Of a stretch of DNA of 64,000 nt, positions 43,524 through 52,374 are shown in pieces. The position numbers were made by a program, and so were the translations under genes. The notes under the pieces were generated by a model. That model made no database searches. It had not been told where the DNA came from and saw only the letters and a program-made list of their open reading frames with translations. Origin of the DNA: Hymenobacter monticola (lineage in GTDB: Bacteria; Bacteroidota; Bacteroidia; Cytophagales; Hymenobacteraceae); contig NZ_CP094534.1 of the NCBI RefSeq assembly GCF_022811645.1, forward strand, positions 558,001 through 622,000, read 5' to 3'. How positions within the stretch are numbered: position 1 is the stretch's first letter; the number at the start of each line of letters is the position of its first letter.

Positions 43524-44222
43524 GTGGCTACGCTTCTGAAACCGGCCGACTCCTCTTCTACCATTCCCGGTGCCCGCCCGGCCCCATGGGCGGCGGCCTG
43601 GGCCCGCACTGCCTTCCGGCTGCGCCTGGCGCTGGTGGTGTTGCTGATGGCCGCGCTGCTATCGGTAGTGCCGGGCTTCTTCCAATTCATTCAGGCGCGG
43701 CCGGGCCACTTGCTGGCCGACCCACTACTGGCTCTGCTGCCGGTACACGACGTGTCGGTGCCCACCTTCGCGCTGATTTACGGGGCCATTGCAGGCACGC
43801 TGGTGTACCTGCTGCCCCGGCCCAACCTGCTGCTGCGGGCGCTGTGGGCCTATTGGTTTCTGCAGCTGCTGCGCATGGGCACGCTGTGGCTGCTGCCGCT
43901 GGAGCCGCCCGCGGCCCTGGTGCTGCTGCGCGACCCGGTGATGGACCGCATTTTTGAAGTCACCACGCAGCCCATCGTGCGCGACCTGTTTTTCTCGGGC
44001 CACACCGCCACCATGACGCTGCTCGCGCTGGCCGTGCGCGGCCGCAAACTGCGCCGGGCGCTGCTGCTGATGACGGCGGCCGTGGGCGTGCTGGTGCTGG
44101 TGCAGCGCGTGCACTACAGCTACGACGTGCTGGCCGCGCCGCTCTTTGCCTGGCTGGCGTATTGGCTGGCGGGCCGGGTGTGCCGCAAAAAGCCCGCCGG
44201 CCAACAGGCCAGCGGGCTTTAA
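43524..44222 (+). CDS. PAP2/sphingomyelin synthase-like membrane phosphatase
   Basis: A 232-residue membrane protein with about six helices. The second phosphatase-type motif is RDLFFSGHTATMTLLAL and the third is VHYSYDVLAAPLFAWL, which fit the PAP2_C (sphingomyelin synthase-like) group. It probably transfers or removes phosphate head groups on lipids. The GTG start (MATLLKPADSS) gives a short cytosolic N-terminus. The last codons overlap its own terminator hairpin. Confidence 0.82.
   Translation: MATLLKPADSSSTIPGARPAPWAAAWARTAFRLRLALVVLLMAALLSVVPGFFQFIQARPGHLLADPLLALLPVHDVSVPTFALIYGAIAGTLVYLLPRPNLLLRALWAYWFLQLLRMGTLWLLPLEPPAALVLLRDPVMDRIFEVTTQPIVRDLFFSGHTATMTLLALAVRGRKLRRALLLMTAAVGVLVLVQRVHYSYDVLAAPLFAWLAYWLAGRVCRKKPAGQQASGL
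44188..44220 (+). terminator. Terminator overlapping the end of the PAP2 gene
   Basis: AAAGCCCGCCGGCC pairs with GGCCAGCGGGCTTT around a short loop; the hairpin encodes the last residues (PAGQQASGL) as well as ending the transcript, and also serves the convergent gene ending at 44243. Confidence 0.75.
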
Positions 44223-44242
44223 AACGGTGCTTAACCCGCTGC

Positions 44243-45319
44243 TTAAGGCGTAACCTTACGAATCTGGTTACCCTGCGGGCTCATGGTTTCCAGGCTGTAG
44301 CGTTCCAATAGTAGGTTGGGAGTGGTGGACGACAGGGCCGCATCGAGGCGGGCCACCAACAGGCGCTGCCCATCCGCCGACACGTCGAAGCGCCCGAACT
44401 CGTGGCTCGGAATGGCACTGGCCGAGGTGATGGGACAGGAGCCGCGCAGCTGCCGGGTGCGCCGGGTGGTGAGGTCCGTCACGCTTACCCCGGTGCTGGC
44501 CGCCCACGCCACTTCGCGGCCATTGGGCAGCCACTGCACGCCCCACAGGCCCGCAGAGCCCTGGGGCAAGACATTTAGGGTGTCGAGCTGGTTTGTGGCC
44601 AGGCTGTACAAGCACAGGCGCGGTTCGGACGCGGGCGAATTGGGGCCGCCCGCGTACGCCAGTCGCTGGCCATCCGGCGACCACCCAATTCCCTCAAACG
44701 CGCGGGTGCCGGCATCGGGCAGCAGCCGCACGAAAGCGCCCGTGGCCGAGTAAATGGCCAGGCCCGTTTGGGCATAGCTGGCGGCGCGGTACCAGCACAG
44801 AATCCGGCTCCCGTCCGGGCTCCAGTCTTCAATTCCGTTCAGGCTGCGGTTGGTAGCCGTGAACTGCCGCGCACTGTCGCCGTTGGCTTTCACTTTCCAC
44901 AGTTCGCCGCCCCGCAGAAAGGCTATCCAGCCGGTGCGGCTCCAGGTGGCGGTTTTGCTGGCCACGCCGTCAAACAGCAGCTGGTACTGGTGCGTGCGCA
45001 GGTTCAGCCGGTACAGGCCGTAGGCCCCGCCGGTGAGGCCGGGCAGTTCGGCCACCACGGCGGCCTCGTCGGCGTTGGCCGGGTTGAAGCACCCCGAATA
45101 CCACAGAGCATTGCCTTCAATCAGGGATTGATAGCCCAGCCAGCTCGCTGAATTGGGAATATTCACGCAGGGCGGGTCCACAGCTTCGGGTTCGGCCGCT
45201 GGCGGCGGCAGCGGCAGCGGGATATCGGGCAGGGAGCAGCCCGCCAGCCCGGCGGCCAGCCCCAGCGGCCCCGCCAGCCAGCGGCCCCAAGCCCGTACAA
45301 TCGCAGGTAGTGCAGTCAT
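44243..45319 (-). CDS. WD40-like beta-propeller lipoprotein
   Basis: A 358-residue lipoprotein (lipobox GLAGCS about residue 28). PD40-type blades repeat: WSPDGSRILCWY, WSPDGQRLAYAGG and WLPNGREVAWAAS. It has no catalytic motif. The gap to the subtilase gene upstream is five bases, so it is the second gene of that operon and may be its surface partner. Confidence 0.82.
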   Translation of the reverse strand: MTALPAIVRAWGRWLAGPLGLAAGLAGCSLPDIPLPLPPPAAEPEAVDPPCVNIPNSASWLGYQSLIEGNALWYSGCFNPANADEAAVVAELPGLTGGAYGLYRLNLRTHQYQLLFDGVASKTATWSRTGWIAFLRGGELWKVKANGDSARQFTATNRSLNGIEDWSPDGSRILCWYRAASYAQTGLAIYSATGAFVRLLPDAGTRAFEGIGWSPDGQRLAYAGGPNSPASEPRLCLYSLATNQLDTLNVLPQGSAGLWGVQWLPNGREVAWAASTGVSVTDLTTRRTRQLRGSCPITSASAIPSHEFGRFDVSADGQRLLVARLDAALSSTTPNLLLERYSLETMSPQGNQIRKVTP

Positions 45320-45324
45320 TTTCT

Positions 45325-47742
45325 TTAATCAACTTTGGCCAGGCGGCCTTGCCGGACCCCGGTGCCGGTGATAATGCGGTATAAGTAGAGGCCCGCCGGC
45401 AGGTTGGCCAGCGATACCTGCACCGCGCCCGTCCGGTCATCCTGCCGGGCAATGGGCTGCTTTTCTGTCCGCACCGGCTGTCCATCCAAAGTAGTGAGCT
45501 GCACTTGCGCCGAGGGCTCGGCAAAATCGGCCGGGAAATAAAGCGTTGCCTGCCCGGTGGTTGGGTTGGGGTAGGCGCCGGCCATTGCCTCGGCGCTGTC
45601 TTCGGTTTCGCCGAAAGCGCTACGGGCACTGACGCCTTCCCGGTTGGGGTTGTACGTCAGCATGGCCAACCGCACGGCGCGGCCGTCCTGGCTGGTGTTG
45701 TCATTGGGATTGAACGGTATCCACGGCATGGCGGGCGTCGCTCTAGTGGTGCTGATTTCATAGGTAGGAGCAGGCAGCAGCTTATTCACCCTTTTATAGT
45801 CGAACAGCTGGTAAGCGTACCCTTCCACGATGACGGTCGTTTTGCTGCCGCGTCCCACTACCCGCACTTCCGGCTCCATGGTCACCATTTCCGTCGGCGT
45901 ATAATTGGTAAACCCGGGGCCCGTGAAGGGCACGGGTGGCCCAAACAACGACTTGGTCTGCTCAATGCCGTTCAGGGCCCACAGGCGCACATCGTAAAAG
46001 CCCGCATAATACGGGACCGGAACCGTTATCTGCACCTTATATGCCTGGGCATTGTATATCCCCGGAAACAAGCGCGTGCCCCCTTCCATGTAATAGTTCT
46101 TCGCCCCGCCCGGCACCGGCGTCACCACCACGTTGGGCAAGGAAGGGTCGGCGGAAATAGCCGGCGAATGGTACATCCGATACATCGGCCCGTACAGGCT
46201 GCGCAAGGTGGCGGAGGCGTTGATTAATCCGGCGCCGCTGGCATCGTCTACGCCGGCTTGGGCCGGCGCGGGCGTCGTGATATCGCGCGCAAATATTTCC
46301 AGCAAATTTTCGACGTCCTCGGGCCACAGGTTATCGGCCGGCAGGCTGGGGTTGTTATACTGGCTCATCATCAGGGCCGCTACGCCGGCCGCGTGCGGTG
46401 CGGCGGCCGACGTACGGCGGAAAGAGACGTAGCTGTTGGGGGCCGTGTGGCCCAGCGTATTCACCGTTTGCGCGCCCGTGGCCGAAGTATTAGAAGCCGG
46501 AGCGGCCACATCCACAAAGGGATGGGGGGTGGACATGAAGCTGTTGCTTTCCTTAAAATAATTGCCGTTTTGGTCCGAGCCGCCCACGGTCAGCGTCCAG
46601 CTGTCGCGGGCCTGCGCCGGGTAAACCGCCTGCCAAGGCGTGAGCGCATTGTTGCCGGCCGACACCACCATCGTCACTTTGCTGAGGTGAGCCTGCCGAA
46701 GCGCATCCGTCAATACGCCATAGTCCAAGAATAGCCGGTACCCGTCGACTATCTCGCCGCCGCTGAAATTGAGCACCTGTGCTCCGGCGCCACCGGCACT
46801 CACGGGCAGTACGCCATCGAATATGGCCGACGCCACATCACTCATAGCGGCTAGCCCGGTATCATCAAAACATTTCAAGCTGTACAGCGAAACGCCCTGC
46901 GTGGTGCCGTTCCCCCCGGCGATGCCGGCTATTCCCAGGTTATTGTTGCGCACGGCGCCAATGATGCCCGCCACGGCCGTGCCGTGCCCATTCACATCCT
47001 GCAACGGGTTGGTGTTGGTACCGCTATTCGAACCCGTGGGCGTGACTTCGTTTTTCCCCCCGACAACTACCGATTGGTTGCCGAATTGCAAGTCTTCGTG
47101 GTCGGCCCGAATACCCGAATCCAGCACCCCTACTTTAATGCCACTCTTGCCGGTGGTGTGGTCCCAGGCCCCTTCCACGTTAATATGCGCGTTGGTGAAG
47201 GTCGCAGTAGGATGGAGTGAAGCTTGACTATTAGGGTAATTATTATCGTTGGCCGCACCGGTCAGGGTCATGGTCCAGTTCAGGTGGGCGAAGCCTACTA
47301 ACGGAAACAATTCTCGCAATCTATTACATACCCCTTCTTCATTGGCATTCAAGGGCAAAGCCAATCGAAACATCGTCCAAAATTTTTCCAATGGTACTAC
47401 TTCACCTACATTATCCATTCCGGTCGTTTGCTCCGGGTCTTGATTTGGTGCCAGCTTGTAGGCGGTTACGCCCGCCATATCAAAGCCCGCAGCTCTCGAG
47501 AGGGAATCCAGGGCATTGTCACTCACAAAAGCTGACAACGGAAGGCTCAGCACGCTTGGGTTGTTCAGCACGGTCACATCCAATGCTCTGGCATCAAGCC
47601 GAATCAGTATTTCGTCGTCGATATGGCAATTATTGCCCTTATCGTCGCATACAATTGGCCGGCTTACCTGCGCATTCGCTTCGGGAATGCGGCTTAATAA
47701 CAGGCCGCTGAGCGCTAACAAAAAGGTAGTTTTGATTTTCAT
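45325..47742 (-). CDS. Secreted subtilisin-like serine protease (S8) with T9SS sorting domain
   Basis: An 805-residue extracellular protease. Signal peptide from ATG 47742 (MKIKTTFLLALSGLLLS, cut near ANAQ). Propeptide to about 180. Catalytic triad: Asp208 in VGVLDSGIRADHEDL, His253 in NGHGTAVAGIIGA, Ser445 in RRTSAAAPHAAGVAAL (the usual GTSxA is RTSAA here). An oxyanion Asn is in SAGNNALTP. The C-terminus (YPNPTTGQATLYFP, ending RQGRLAKVD) is a T9SS sorting domain. Its last base is 5 bases before the lipoprotein start. Confidence 0.94.
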   Translation of the reverse strand: MKIKTTFLLALSGLLLSRIPEANAQVSRPIVCDDKGNNCHIDDEILIRLDARALDVTVLNNPSVLSLPLSAFVSDNALDSLSRAAGFDMAGVTAYKLAPNQDPEQTTGMDNVGEVVPLEKFWTMFRLALPLNANEEGVCNRLRELFPLVGFAHLNWTMTLTGAANDNNYPNSQASLHPTATFTNAHINVEGAWDHTTGKSGIKVGVLDSGIRADHEDLQFGNQSVVVGGKNEVTPTGSNSGTNTNPLQDVNGHGTAVAGIIGAVRNNNLGIAGIAGGNGTTQGVSLYSLKCFDDTGLAAMSDVASAIFDGVLPVSAGGAGAQVLNFSGGEIVDGYRLFLDYGVLTDALRQAHLSKVTMVVSAGNNALTPWQAVYPAQARDSWTLTVGGSDQNGNYFKESNSFMSTPHPFVDVAAPASNTSATGAQTVNTLGHTAPNSYVSFRRTSAAAPHAAGVAALMMSQYNNPSLPADNLWPEDVENLLEIFARDITTPAPAQAGVDDASGAGLINASATLRSLYGPMYRMYHSPAISADPSLPNVVVTPVPGGAKNYYMEGGTRLFPGIYNAQAYKVQITVPVPYYAGFYDVRLWALNGIEQTKSLFGPPVPFTGPGFTNYTPTEMVTMEPEVRVVGRGSKTTVIVEGYAYQLFDYKRVNKLLPAPTYEISTTRATPAMPWIPFNPNDNTSQDGRAVRLAMLTYNPNREGVSARSAFGETEDSAEAMAGAYPNPTTGQATLYFPADFAEPSAQVQLTTLDGQPVRTEKQPIARQDDRTGAVQVSLANLPAGLYLYRIITGTGVRQGRLAKVD

Positions 47743-47800
47743 ACTGGAGAAAGAACAAAGCGTAAAAAACAACAAACCATTAGGGCGAGCAAATTATCAA

Positions 47801-49171
47801 TCAGGGTTTTACCATAAGCCGAAGGGTTTGGGTGAAGGAATTGCCCGTTATCCGACACAGGTATAAGCCTGGGGACAATGCGGCTACATCGACTGTCCAT
47901 TCCCAACTGGTGGCCGTGGACCGCACCACTTGCACCGGTTCGGCTACGCGGTGGCCCACGGCGTCCAGCACCGTCAGGTGGCCCCCTACACCCGCCGGCA
48001 ACGTGGCCGACACGCGGACCAGCCCGGCGGCCGGGTTTGGAAACAAGCTCATCATTGGGTTGAGCGCCCGGCCCACTCCCGCCGCCAGCGGCCCGAGCGC
48101 CAGCCGCCGGATGCGGTGGTTGCCGGCGTCGGCAATGTATAGTTCCCGCCCGTTGGGGCTGATGCTCAGCCCGTACGGAATGTTGAACTGGGCCTGCAAA
48201 GCCGGACCATCGGCAAAACCGGCCACGCCCGTGCCGGCCACGGTGCTCACCGCGCCCGTGGTCGCGTCGATGCGGCGCACGCGCGGGTTGTCGCGGTCGA
48301 GCACGTAAAGGTTGCCCGCCGCGTCGAGGGCCAGGCCCGTGGGGCTCGAAAACTGCGCGCTCAGCGCCGGCCCGTCGAGGCTGCCCTTCACGCCCGTGCC
48401 GGCGTAGGTACTCACCACGCCCGCCGGGCTGAGCTTGCGGATGCGGTGGGCGGTGCGGTCGGCCACGTAGAGGTTGCCGGCCGCGTCGCGGGCCAGGCCC
48501 TGCGGCTCGCGGAACTGCGCCGTGGCAGCCGGGCCGTCCACCATGCCGCTCACGCCGGTGCCGGCCAGTGTGGTCACGTTGCCGGCGGGGTCCACGCGCC
48601 GCAGGCGAAAATTGCCGGCATCGGCCACGTACAGGTTGCCCGCCGCGTCGCTCGTGACGCCGGTGGTGGTACCAAACCGCGCCGCCGGCCCTGGACCGTC
48701 CTGGTAGCCCCGCTGCCCGTTGCCGGCCCAGGTGCTCACGCCACCAGCGGGCAGCGCGACTTGACGAATGGAGCCATTGCCGGCGTCGGCCACATACAGG
48801 CTGCCGGCCGGGCCCAGCGTGAGGCCGTACGGCAGGCTAAAGGCGCTGAACAGCCCGTTGGGGTGGTCGAAATAGCCGAAGCCGCCGTTGCCGGCGATTT
48901 GCGTCACCACGCCGGCCGCGCTTATCAGGCGGATGGCGTTGTTGTTGGAGTCCGACACGTAGCAGTTTCCCTGCGCGTCCACCACCACCCCGTTAGGGCC
49001 GTTGAACTGGGCGGTGGCGGCCGGGCCGTCCGCTGTGCCGGCCGTGCCCGTGCCGGCTACGGTGCTCACCACGGCTTGTGCGGCCGCGGGGCGGGCATTG
49101 CCTAGGACCAGGGCCAAGGCGCATGAAATAGCGGTAGCCCGCACGGCAGCGGGCAGGCGTAAGTGCTTCAT
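47801..49171 (-). CDS. Secreted NHL-repeat protein with T9SS sorting domain
   Basis: A 456-residue exported protein with signal peptide (ending AAAQA) and about six NHL repeats of the type NGPNGVVVDAQGNCYVSDSN followed by STVAGTGTAG, together forming a six-bladed propeller over residues 35-370. The C-terminal 85 residues (MMSLFPNPAAGLVRVSATL, ending TLRLMVKP) are a T9SS sorting domain. Probably a surface binding protein. The repeats are unusually regular. Confidence 0.92.
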   Translation of the reverse strand: MKHLRLPAAVRATAISCALALVLGNARPAAAQAVVSTVAGTGTAGTADGPAATAQFNGPNGVVVDAQGNCYVSDSNNNAIRLISAAGVVTQIAGNGGFGYFDHPNGLFSAFSLPYGLTLGPAGSLYVADAGNGSIRQVALPAGGVSTWAGNGQRGYQDGPGPAARFGTTTGVTSDAAGNLYVADAGNFRLRRVDPAGNVTTLAGTGVSGMVDGPAATAQFREPQGLARDAAGNLYVADRTAHRIRKLSPAGVVSTYAGTGVKGSLDGPALSAQFSSPTGLALDAAGNLYVLDRDNPRVRRIDATTGAVSTVAGTGVAGFADGPALQAQFNIPYGLSISPNGRELYIADAGNHRIRRLALGPLAAGVGRALNPMMSLFPNPAAGLVRVSATLPAGVGGHLTVLDAVGHRVAEPVQVVRSTATSWEWTVDVAALSPGLYLCRITGNSFTQTLRLMVKP

Positions 49172-49272
49172 AGCCGGTAGAATGCGTGAGCGCCGTAAAG
49201 CTACCGGAAGGATTTACAAAAGCAAGCTATATTTTAGAGTAAGTAGAAAAGCTATGGCAGGGTACTCCTAAA

Positions 49273-49364
49273 CCGTCATGCTGAGCGCAGCCGAAGCATC
49301 TTTACTGCAAGAGTAAATCAATTACTACTCGGTAGAGATGCTTCGGCTGCGCTCAGCATGACGG
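49273..49364. repeat. Palindromic element, family B copy 1
   Basis: Perfect 29-base arms (49273-49301, 49336-49364), with GTCATGCTGAGCGCAGCC and GAAGCATCT. It separates the NHL gene's start from the SDR gene's end; the next copy lies at the other side of the SDR gene. Confidence 0.9.
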
Positions 49365-49395
49365 CTTATTGCTTCCGCTCACCTGCCCGCACTTT

Positions 49396-50175
49396 CTACA
49401 AATACTTCTCGTAAATCCCGGCCGCAATTTTTTCCACGATGCCCTTGGGCACCACGCTGGTGAGGCCGGCCGATACCTTGTTGAGCACGCCGGGGATGAT
49501 TTCGGCCTCGCCGGCCAGCAGGCCGTTCACGGCGGCTTCGGCCACGGCCTCGGGCGTCATCGACACTTTGTTGGCGGTGGCCTGCAGCTCGGCACCCATG
49601 CCGGCGCGGTCGGCGAAGCTGGTGGTGGTGGCGCCGGGGCTCAGGCACGTCACCGATACATTGCTGCTTTTCAACTCGTAGCGCAGGCCGCGGCTGAAGC
49701 TCAGCAGAAAAGCCTTGCTGGCCGCATAGAGCGAGAGCGACGGCACGGCCTGATAGGCCGCCGTGCTGGCTACGTTCAGGATGTACGCTTTGGGCACTCG
49801 ATGCAGGGCCGGCAGCAGAGCATGCGTGAGGGCCACGGGCAGGCTCATATTTAGCTGCAACATGTTTTGCTGCTCGGCCAGGCTGAGCTGCTCGAAACGG
49901 CCCCAGAGGCCGTAGCCGGCGTTATTCACCAGCACGGCCAGCTGGTCGGTTTGCTGGGTGGCCCAGGTGGCCACGGTTTCGGCCGCGCCGGGGGCGGCCA
50001 GGTCGAGGGCCAGCACTTGGGCCTGGCGCTGGTGCTTCTGGCCGATTTCCTCAGCCAGGGCGGTGAGTTGGTCTTCGGAGCGGGCCACCAGCAGCAGGTC
50101 GTAGCCGCGCCGGGCCAGCAACAGGGAGATGGAACGGCCAATGCCGCGCGAAGCGCCGGTGACGAGTGCGTACAT
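49396..50175 (-). CDS. Short-chain dehydrogenase/reductase
   Basis: A 259-residue NAD(P)-dependent oxidoreductase: TGASRGIGRSISLLLARRG (nucleotide loop), LVNNAGYG, catalytic Ser in NVASTAAY, and Tyr-Lys in LSLYAASKAFLLSFSRGL. The substrate is not predictable. Both flanks carry a copy of the same palindromic element (49273 and 50207). Confidence 0.94.
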   Translation of the reverse strand: MYALVTGASRGIGRSISLLLARRGYDLLLVARSEDQLTALAEEIGQKHQRQAQVLALDLAAPGAAETVATWATQQTDQLAVLVNNAGYGLWGRFEQLSLAEQQNMLQLNMSLPVALTHALLPALHRVPKAYILNVASTAAYQAVPSLSLYAASKAFLLSFSRGLRYELKSSNVSVTCLSPGATTTSFADRAGMGAELQATANKVSMTPEAVAEAAVNGLLAGEAEIIPGVLNKVSAGLTSVVPKGIVEKIAAGIYEKYL

Positions 50176-50206
50176 GGTGGGTTGGTGGATTAACGAGTGG
50201 GAAATA

Positions 50207-50302
50207 GACCGTCATGCTGAGCGCAGCCGAAGCATCTCTACCGCGTAAGTAATTATCTACTCTCGCGGTAGAGATGCTTCGGCTGCGCTCAGCATGACGG
50301 TC
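50207..50302. repeat. Palindromic element, family B copy 2
   Basis: Perfect 39-base arms (50207-50245 and 50264-50302) with the core GTCATGCTGAGCGCAGCC / GAAGCATCTCTACCGCG. Almost the same as 49273-49364 but longer and more complete. Confidence 0.9.
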
Positions 50303-50315
50303 AGGCGGCTTTGCT

Positions 50316-51131
50316 TTACTTCACCAAGTGCAGGAAGCGCAGGTAGAACGGCGTGGGGCTGTCTTCGCTCTTGGGCTGGTACTTGCCCGAGATGATGGGC
50401 ACGTACATGACGCGGCGGCGGCTGGCGTCGCCGATAAGGGGCGACTGGGCCACGCGGTGCCACATGCGGCCGTCGTGCACGGTGAGGTCGCCGGGCTCGG
50501 TTTCGATGGCCATTTCGTTGGGGTCGTAGTACACGTCCTTGTAGTACTTCTTGCGAAACAGCATCTTGTGCAGGCCCTGGCGGTGGGTGCCGGGAATCAC
50601 GCGCAGGCCGCCGTTGGTGGCCTTGGTGCCGTCGAGGTGCAGGCCCACGTTGAGCATGGGCCCGATGCGCTTGCCGTAGAACACGTCGCGCAGCGAGTCG
50701 GTGTGCCAGCCCATCTGGCTGAACTCGGAGCCGGGCACGTTCACGTAGTGGTTCACCACGAGGCCGTCTTTCTCGTTCTCGCCCACCCGGCCGCCTTCGG
50801 CTTCGAGCAGCGGAAACAAGGCCCGAAACCGCTCGTCCTGCAGCAGTTCGTGTAGCACAGGGTGGTGCTGCGAGGCAAAGGCGAAGCGCTGCACGATGGG
50901 CGCGCCGTCCACGTCCTTGCCGTACTTAATGGGCACGCCGTTCACTTTTTCCACGCCCTCGGCCAGCCACTTTGCTTGCACCTCCTGGGTGGCTTGCAGG
51001 ATTTGCCGGACGTGTTCGGGCGAGGCAAAAGGACGAAAATGCAGGAAACCGTATTTAGCGAAAAAAGCCCGCTGCTCGGCCGTGAGGGCAGGGCCGAGGG
51101 TGAAGCGTGGGTAATCAGCAGATAGAGCCAT
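50316..51131 (-). CDS. Phytanoyl-CoA dioxygenase (PhyH)-like protein
   Basis: A 271-residue Fe(II)/2-oxoglutarate-dependent dioxygenase-like protein. Iron ligands: His-Asp in MGWHTDSLRDVF and the distal His in LTVHDGRMWHRVAQSP; Arg in RRRVMYVP could bind 2-oxoglutarate. ATG 51131 (MALSADYPRFTLGPALT) fits the family. The N-terminal helix LTAEQRAFFAKYGFLHFRPF is typical. The substrate is unknown. Confidence 0.86.
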   Translation of the reverse strand: MALSADYPRFTLGPALTAEQRAFFAKYGFLHFRPFASPEHVRQILQATQEVQAKWLAEGVEKVNGVPIKYGKDVDGAPIVQRFAFASQHHPVLHELLQDERFRALFPLLEAEGGRVGENEKDGLVVNHYVNVPGSEFSQMGWHTDSLRDVFYGKRIGPMLNVGLHLDGTKATNGGLRVIPGTHRQGLHKMLFRKKYYKDVYYDPNEMAIETEPGDLTVHDGRMWHRVAQSPLIGDASRRRVMYVPIISGKYQPKSEDSPTPFYLRFLHLVK

Positions 51132-51170
51132 AGCAGAAAAGGGCGGCCGGCGGGAGGGCCAACCGACATA

Positions 51171-51178
51171 CAAAGATA
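51171..51178 (-). promoter_or_regulatory. -7 box of the PhyH-like gene
   Basis: CAAAGATA on plus is TATCTTTG on minus, a full TAnnTTTG match about 40 bases before the ATG. No upstream TTTG found. Confidence 0.5.
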
Positions 51179-51467
51179 ACATGCCCGGCGCCGCCCCTGT
51201 CGGGCCGAAAGGGCGCTGGCGGCTGCGCAGCCGCTATAAACCGCCCCGACGCGCGAGGGTTTTAAACCGCCCAAGTACGCCCCCGGTGGGTGAACAGATT
51301 GTGAAAATGCTGCCGCCCCCCGCCCCTGCCGACGGCCAGCTTCGCTAAATACTTTACCGTCCCCAACTTAGCGGCCCCAGCCACGCGCTAAACCACCAGC
51401 TGCCCGCGTTAGATACCTGGCCCGGGCCCACGCCGGTTGCCAGGGTCCTGCTTAATTTTTATTTTCA
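51179..51467. other. Divergent intergenic region, no gene seen
   Basis: It separates the PhyH-like gene (minus) from the TonB-family gene (plus) and must hold both promoters. No repeat or RNA was recognised. Confidence 0.4.
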
Positions 51468-52277
51468 ATGCTTTTCCAATTACCCACCTTCCGGGCAACG
51501 CTCAATGCCTGTTCCGTAGACCGAGCCACTTTCACAGCGCACCCGGCCGGCCGCTTCTGCGGCCAGTGCCAGCGCGTGGTGCAGGACTTCAGCCAGAGCG
51601 CCGACCCTATTGCCGACCTGGCCGCCGCCCGCGCCGCCTCGCCCGACGGGCGGGTGTGCGGCACTTTCCGCCGGGCGCAGGTTGCCCCTGCCCCTACCCT
51701 GACGCGGCGGCTGCGCTGGTTTGTGATGGCGCTGGTGCTGGTGATGGGCCAGGGCCTGACGGCGCGGGAGGCCCTGGCGCAGGTGCGCAAGCCGGTGCCG
51801 CACAAGGCCGTTGCGCCCCGCAGAAAGTATACGCCGGTAAAGAAGCCAAAGCACGTGGCGGAGGCGGTACAGGAACAGATAATACCCGAAGAATTCATTC
51901 AGGGCGGCGTGGAATCGGTGGTGATGGAAGAAACGCTGCCGCTACCCGATAGCGCCGCTGTATATGGCTACGTGGAGCAGATGCCGGAAGCCCCGCAGGG
52001 CGGCGGCATGGCCGGAATAGTGGCTTATTTCCAGAAGAATATTCACGTCTCGCGGGCCGACCTGGACGAGGCCGAAGGCAAAGCTTTCGTGCATTTCGTG
52101 GTGACCGAAACCGGCGCTGTTGCCAATGCGCAAATTATAAAGAGTAGTGGTAGCGACGGGCTGGACGCGGCGGTATTGCAAGCTGCCCGCAACCTGACCG
52201 GCCTGCGGCCGGGCCGGCAAAATGGCCGGCCGGTGAAGGTGAGCATCAACCTGCCAATCGATATCAAACCGCAATAA
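51468..52277 (+). CDS. TonB-family energy-transducing protein with N-terminal Cys domain
   Basis: A 269-residue protein with three parts. The cytosolic N-terminus has FCGQCQRVVQDFSQ, the CxxC...VxDFS pattern of small regulatory domains in Bacteroidota. A membrane helix (about 82-101) is followed by a Pro/Lys-rich periplasmic linker (VRKPVPHKAVAPRR). The C-terminal TonB box domain (about 180-269) ends in VSINLPIDIKPQ. It would power outer-membrane import; receptors are not in this window. Confidence 0.85.
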   Translation: MLFQLPTFRATLNACSVDRATFTAHPAGRFCGQCQRVVQDFSQSADPIADLAAARAASPDGRVCGTFRRAQVAPAPTLTRRLRWFVMALVLVMGQGLTAREALAQVRKPVPHKAVAPRRKYTPVKKPKHVAEAVQEQIIPEEFIQGGVESVVMEETLPLPDSAAVYGYVEQMPEAPQGGGMAGIVAYFQKNIHVSRADLDEAEGKAFVHFVVTETGAVANAQIIKSSGSDGLDAAVLQAARNLTGLRPGRQNGRPVKVSINLPIDIKPQ

Positions 52278-52374
52278 GTCGGGTTGGTCCTCAGCATTTC
52301 CTTGAAATCCCCCATCTTCACGGCGCGCCTTCCGGCCCGCCTTGTTCATTCATCCTCCCAAGCCCACCGCTCCC

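Noticed and set aside
45505..46734. Plus-strand frames opposite the subtilase
   Set aside because: No family features; the protease on the minus strand is complete with its triad.
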